Positions 4,282 to 5,194 of a stretch of DNA of 5,194 nt are shown one piece after another (the first letter of the stretch is position 1; the number at the start of each line of letters is the position of its first letter). Source of the stretch: an uncultured Coriobacteriaceae bacterium (GTDB taxonomy: Bacteria > Actinomycetota > Coriobacteriia > Coriobacteriales > Eggerthellaceae); the NCBI GenBank assembly GCA_900550055.1, contig URQU01000082.1:1-5194 (forward strand), read 5' to 3'. The notes under the pieces were generated by a model. It saw nothing but the letters and a program-made list of their open reading frames with translations. It was not told the origin of the DNA and did no database searches. Made by a program: the position numbers and the translations under genes.

Positions 4282-5194
4282 TGTCTCAGGAAAAGGTGTT
4301 GATGAAGGGCAACGAGGCCATGGCCGAAGCGGCCATCCGCGCTGGATGCCGCTTCTTCTTCGGTTATCCCATCACGCCCCAGACCGAGGTTGCAGCCTAT
4401 ATGGCCAAGCGCATGCCCAAGGAGGGCGGCACCTATCTGCAGGCAGAAAGCGAGATCGCGGCCATCAACATGGTCTACGGCGCCGCTTCGGCAGGTGCGC
4501 GCGTCATGACGTCTTCCTCCTCGCCGGGCGTGTCGCTCAAGGGCGAGGGCGTTTCGTACATGGCGGGCTCCGACCTTCCCGGGGTCATCGTCAACGTCCA
4601 GCGCGGCGGCCCGGGTTTGGGCGGCATCCAGCCTTCCCAATCCGATTACTGGCAGGCTACCCGTGCCATGGGCCACGGCGACTTTCAGGTGCTCGTCTTC
4701 GCGCCTTCCACCGTCCAGGAGATGGCCGATCTGGCATATCTGGCGTTCGAGAAGGCCGATGAGTACCGCATGCCGGCCATGATCTTATCCGACGGCATGC
4801 TCGGCCAGATGATGGAGCCCGTCGTGCTGCCCGAGCGTGTGGAGCAGCTGCCGGAAAAGCCCTGGGCAACCACCGGCCATCAAGGCAAGCGCAAGCACAA
4901 CATCGTGGATTCGCTCTACCTTACGGCAGAAGAGCTGGAGGACCTGAACATCGAGCGCTTCAAGCGCTACGAGACGGTCAAGGCCCGCGAACAGCGTGCC
5001 GAGACGTTCATGTGCGATGATGCCGAAATCGTGCTCGTGTCGTTCGGCGCCACCGCGCGCATCGCGCATAGCGCCGTCGTCCGCGCTCGGGAAGAGGGCA
5101 TCAAGGCGGGCCTTTTGCGCCCCGTCACGCTCTGGCCGTTCCCTGTGGACGCGATCGAGGGCTGCATGGGCAGCGCGAAGGTGTTCTTGTCGGT
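4281..5194 (+). CDS. vorB: 2-oxoacid (3-methyl-2-oxobutanoate type):ferredoxin oxidoreductase alpha subunit VorB, 3' end outside window
   Basis: The frame stays open from ATG 4281 to the window end, giving 304 residues of an expected 350 or so; roughly the last 50 are missing. This is the pyrimidine-domain (alpha) subunit, which with a beta subunit binds thiamine diphosphate and converts 2-oxoacid + CoA + oxidised ferredoxin to acyl-CoA + CO2 + reduced ferredoxin. Key stretches are MKGNEAMAEAAIRAGC (8-23), GYPITPQTE (28-36, the substrate-side YPITP loop of the superfamily), the conserved acidic AESE (55-58) in the region supplying the cofactor-activating Glu, SSSPGVSLKGEG (79-90), NVQRGGPGLGG (105-115), QPSQSDYW (117-124), and LRPVTLWPFP (279-288) of the transketolase C-terminal-like domain. 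It resembles stand-alone VorB rather than KorA with an N-terminal gamma fusion. Some schemes call the alpha subunit VorA. Real substrate preference among branched-chain, aryl or other 2-oxoacids is not readable. Beta, and perhaps gamma, genes should follow immediately. Confidence 0.93.
   Translation, partial: MSQEKVLMKGNEAMAEAAIRAGCRFFFGYPITPQTEVAAYMAKRMPKEGGTYLQAESEIAAINMVYGAASAGARVMTSSSSPGVSLKGEGVSYMAGSDLPGVIVNVQRGGPGLGGIQPSQSDYWQATRAMGHGDFQVLVFAPSTVQEMADLAYLAFEKADEYRMPAMILSDGMLGQMMEPVVLPERVEQLPEKPWATTGHQGKRKHNIVDSLYLTAEELEDLNIERFKRYETVKAREQRAETFMCDDAEIVLVSFGATARIAHSAVVRAREEGIKAGLLRPVTLWPFPVDAIEGCMGSAKVFLS

Noticed and set aside
4346..4762. 138-codon + strand frame inside vorB
   Set aside because: It is an Arg/Gly/His-rich out-of-frame translation of the strongly conserved VorB sequence.
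1..5194. Mobile element, CRISPR array, tRNA or phage-derived sequence
   Set aside because: I found no regularly spaced repeats, transposase or integrase motifs, or cloverleaf. Composition is uniform except for the short AT-rich stretch at 690-750.

Overview
The window carries GC-rich, densely coding bacterial DNA. All real genes are on the + strand, and there are no tRNA or rRNA genes, mobile elements or CRISPR arrays. The gene content is a ferredoxin-dependent 2-oxoacid oxidoreductase with its own dicluster ferredoxin and an AMP-forming acyl-CoA synthetase. This points to a strict anaerobe. Base composition, codon use and the unusual RsmB-type methyltransferase would suit a gut Actinomycetota of the Coriobacteriia/Eggerthellaceae type, but that placement is inference from memory of similar proteins and has not been tested.

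Layout. (1) 1-639 is the 3' part of an RsmB/NOP-family rRNA cytosine-C5 methyltransferase, followed by a perfect 17-bp stem-loop (652-689) that probably ends its transcript. (2) 690-767 is a short AT-rich promoter-like stretch. (3) 768-1349 encodes a complete XRE-HTH/cupin transcriptional regulator. (4) 1350-1454 is a leader with three inverted repeats, two of them mutually exclusive. (5) 1455-3248 encodes a medium-chain/branched-chain-type acyl-CoA synthetase. (6) 3257-3949, 8 nt downstream, encodes a P-loop (SIMIBI/CobQ-MinD-like) ATPase of unknown role. (7) 3950-4074 is a 125-nt gap with hairpins and short repeats. (8) 4075-4281 encodes a 68-aa 2x[4Fe-4S] ferredoxin subunit. (9) 4281-5194 encodes VorB, the alpha (pyrimidine-domain) subunit of a 2-oxoacid:ferredoxin oxidoreductase. 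It overlaps the ferredoxin gene by 1 nt and runs off the window end. This last gene has no stop codon inside the window.

How the genes may work together. From family knowledge, the Vor-type enzyme interconverts a 2-oxoacid plus CoA with an acyl-CoA plus CO2, passing electrons through the ferredoxin subunit. The acyl-CoA synthetase interconverts acyl-CoA and the free acid at the cost of ATP to AMP. Together they could run oxidative fermentation of amino-acid-derived 2-oxoacids (branched-chain or aryl) or, in reverse, uptake of free acids, activation and reductive carboxylation to 2-oxoacids. The XRE-cupin protein probably senses a small carboxylic ligand and controls the operon. The ATPase is the unexplained component. 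The window is best read as a conserved anaerobic metabolic locus with an under-described accessory ATPase and some unexplained intergenic structure. I see no strong evidence for a wholly new type of system.
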